From contig NZ_SJPM01000002.1 of the NCBI RefSeq assembly GCF_007859915.1, positions 747,919 to 811,918 of the forward strand: 64,000 nt of DNA, written 5' to 3'. Position numbers and translations under genes: made by a program. The DNA comes from Neorhodopirellula pilleata (GTDB lineage Bacteria > Planctomycetota > Planctomycetia > Pirellulales > Pirellulaceae). Below the pieces are notes generated by a model. It was not told the DNA's origin. It did no database searches and was given only the letters and a program-made list of their open reading frames with translations. Below, piece by piece: positions 63,007 to 64,000 of the stretch (position 1 is its first letter; each line of letters starts with the position of its first letter).

Positions 63007-64000
63007 ATGGGTTTTCGTTTCAATGACCGTGCTCTTGGTTTGCTCGCGTTCTTGCTGTTCGTCAGTACGGCTTACGCCGAAATTCCCAAGCAGGCGGGCA
63101 GCCCATCGGCCGAATCCGATCAAGACGCTATCCGTCATCCCGATGCCTCCGAGGGCTATCGTTTCTTGACACAACAAGCGCTATTGCCGAGCGATTTCAA
63201 TCAGAGAACCGTCGATCAAGTTTGGCAGAGTTGGCCCGAGCCGCTTCGCAGTCGAGCCGAATCAGCGACGGTCGCTCAGCGACGCCGAATGATCTTCCAA
63301 CGGTATGGATTGACCCCGCGTCCGGAGCATCTCGCCGACGACGGAGCGGATCCGGGGAAACCCTTGCAATACGTCGTTTCCGAAAACGGAGACTGGACGA
63401 TGAATTGTTTCTCCTGCCACGGCGGATCGGTCTACGGGGTTCCCACTCCCGGCGCGCCGAACAATCGGTTTGCGTTGCAGACGATGACGGAAGAGATTCG
63501 CAGTACGAAGTTTCGGATCGGCGAGCCTTTGACGCGAATGGATTTCGGCTCGCTCGTCGTTCCGCTCGGTACCACGCACGGAACGACCAATGCCGTTGTT
63601 TTCGGCATGGGCTTGATGCATTTTCGTGATGCCGACTTGAATGTCTTGGACCGTCCTCCCGCTTCATTCACCAATCATGATATGGACGCGCCCCCGTGGT
63701 GGCACTTTTATAAACGGCCTTACCTTTACATTGATGGATTCGCGGAAAAAGGGCACCGCGGTTTGATGCAGTTCACGTTGGTCCCTGAGAATGGACCCGA
63801 CTTTTATCGTCAAAACGAAGACCACTTTAAGGACGTCTATGCGTACTTGTCATCGCTACGTCCGCCGAAGTACCCGCATCCGGTCGATAGCGACTTGGCC
63901 CGTCGTGGGAAACTGATATTCAACCAGAATTGCTCGAATTGCCACGGAACGTACGGACATCGCACCGACGCGGAGGCCATCGCGGCGTATCCCAACGAAA
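63007..64000 (+). CDS. Secreted di-haem cytochrome c, partial at window end
   Basis: Begins at the ATG 63007 with a signal peptide (MGFRFNDRALGLLAFLLFVSTAYA) and continues in frame to the window end. Two c-type haem-binding motifs are visible: CFSCHGG (residues 134-138; bases about 63406-63420) and CSNCHGTYG (near base 63930). The part between them (TFWWHFYKRP-like PPWWHFYKRPYLYIDGFAEKG) resembles planctomycete di-haem cytochromes. It was read directly because no long frame was listed here. The C-terminus is not in the window. Confidence 0.85.
   Translation, partial: MGFRFNDRALGLLAFLLFVSTAYAEIPKQAGSPSAESDQDAIRHPDASEGYRFLTQQALLPSDFNQRTVDQVWQSWPEPLRSRAESATVAQRRRMIFQRYGLTPRPEHLADDGADPGKPLQYVVSENGDWTMNCFSCHGGSVYGVPTPGAPNNRFALQTMTEEIRSTKFRIGEPLTRMDFGSLVVPLGTTHGTTNAVVFGMGLMHFRDADLNVLDRPPASFTNHDMDAPPWWHFYKRPYLYIDGFAEKGHRGLMQFTLVPENGPDFYRQNEDHFKDVYAYLSSLRPPKYPHPVDSDLARRGKLIFNQNCSNCHGTYGHRTDAEAIAAYPNE

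Overview
The window looks like the chromosome of a planctomycete close to Rhodopirellula (Pirellulaceae). The reasons are the gene content: two FGly-type sulfatases, a secreted haem peroxidase with dockerin repeats, YHYH, DUF3500, PQQ-propeller and galactose-binding-like secreted proteins, an ECF sigma factor directly followed by a transmembrane Ser/Thr kinase, many stand-alone secreted proteins of unknown role, frequent TTG/GTG starts, and many palindromic repeats in the gaps. I see no rRNA, tRNA, CRISPR array, transposase or prophage.

Layout. Positions 1-5591: four LacI-type operator palindromes, then a GPH-type sugar symporter and a very large probable carbohydrate-active protein, apparently one sugar-utilisation operon. 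5646-9494 (minus): flippase-like membrane protein, truB, DUF3500 protein, small membrane protein. 9872-16344: 7Fe ferredoxin, RlmI-type rRNA methyltransferase, FHA protein, BshC-like unknown, rpmJ, GNAT-type acyltransferase. 16575-22418: secreted unknown, then a translationally coupled signalling pair: a giant pseudokinase-kinase-SRPBCC-zinc ribbon-pseudocyclase protein and an FHA-EAL protein. 22564-31677: DinB-like, TPR proteins, D-amino-acid oxidase-like enzyme, sulfatase, SH3 protein, truncated PAS protein, zinc deaminase.

31979-37754: TelA-like protein divergent from a DUF6384-like membrane protein and a coiled-coil protein, then the overlapping operon thiL, gcvH-like, rlmA-like. 38389-45825 (minus): secreted cysteine-module protein with its own terminator, a PQQ propeller protein, a secreted jelly-roll-like protein, a long FliD, and two small Tyr-rich secreted proteins. 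46077-52554: type IIA topoisomerase A and B subunits, with mirror-image hexamer arrays on both sides of the B gene, then a class III aminotransferase. 52600-64000: YHYH protein, dockerin-peroxidase, ECF sigma factor plus kinase, sulfatase, a hydrolase-fold protein that has lost its catalytic residues, a response regulator, and a di-haem cytochrome c cut by the window end.

The two strongest leads are (1) the 17728-22418 module, which joins Ser/Thr phosphorylation (kinase), a degenerate cyclase fold and cyclic-di-GMP hydrolysis (FHA-EAL) in two overlapping genes, and (2) the non-coding architecture: paired inverted (AAACTT/GTTTAG)n arrays around the topoisomerase B gene, and an 88-bp palindromic element present as a three-copy tandem array and as scattered copies. 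All family assignments were made by reading motifs; no database search was run.
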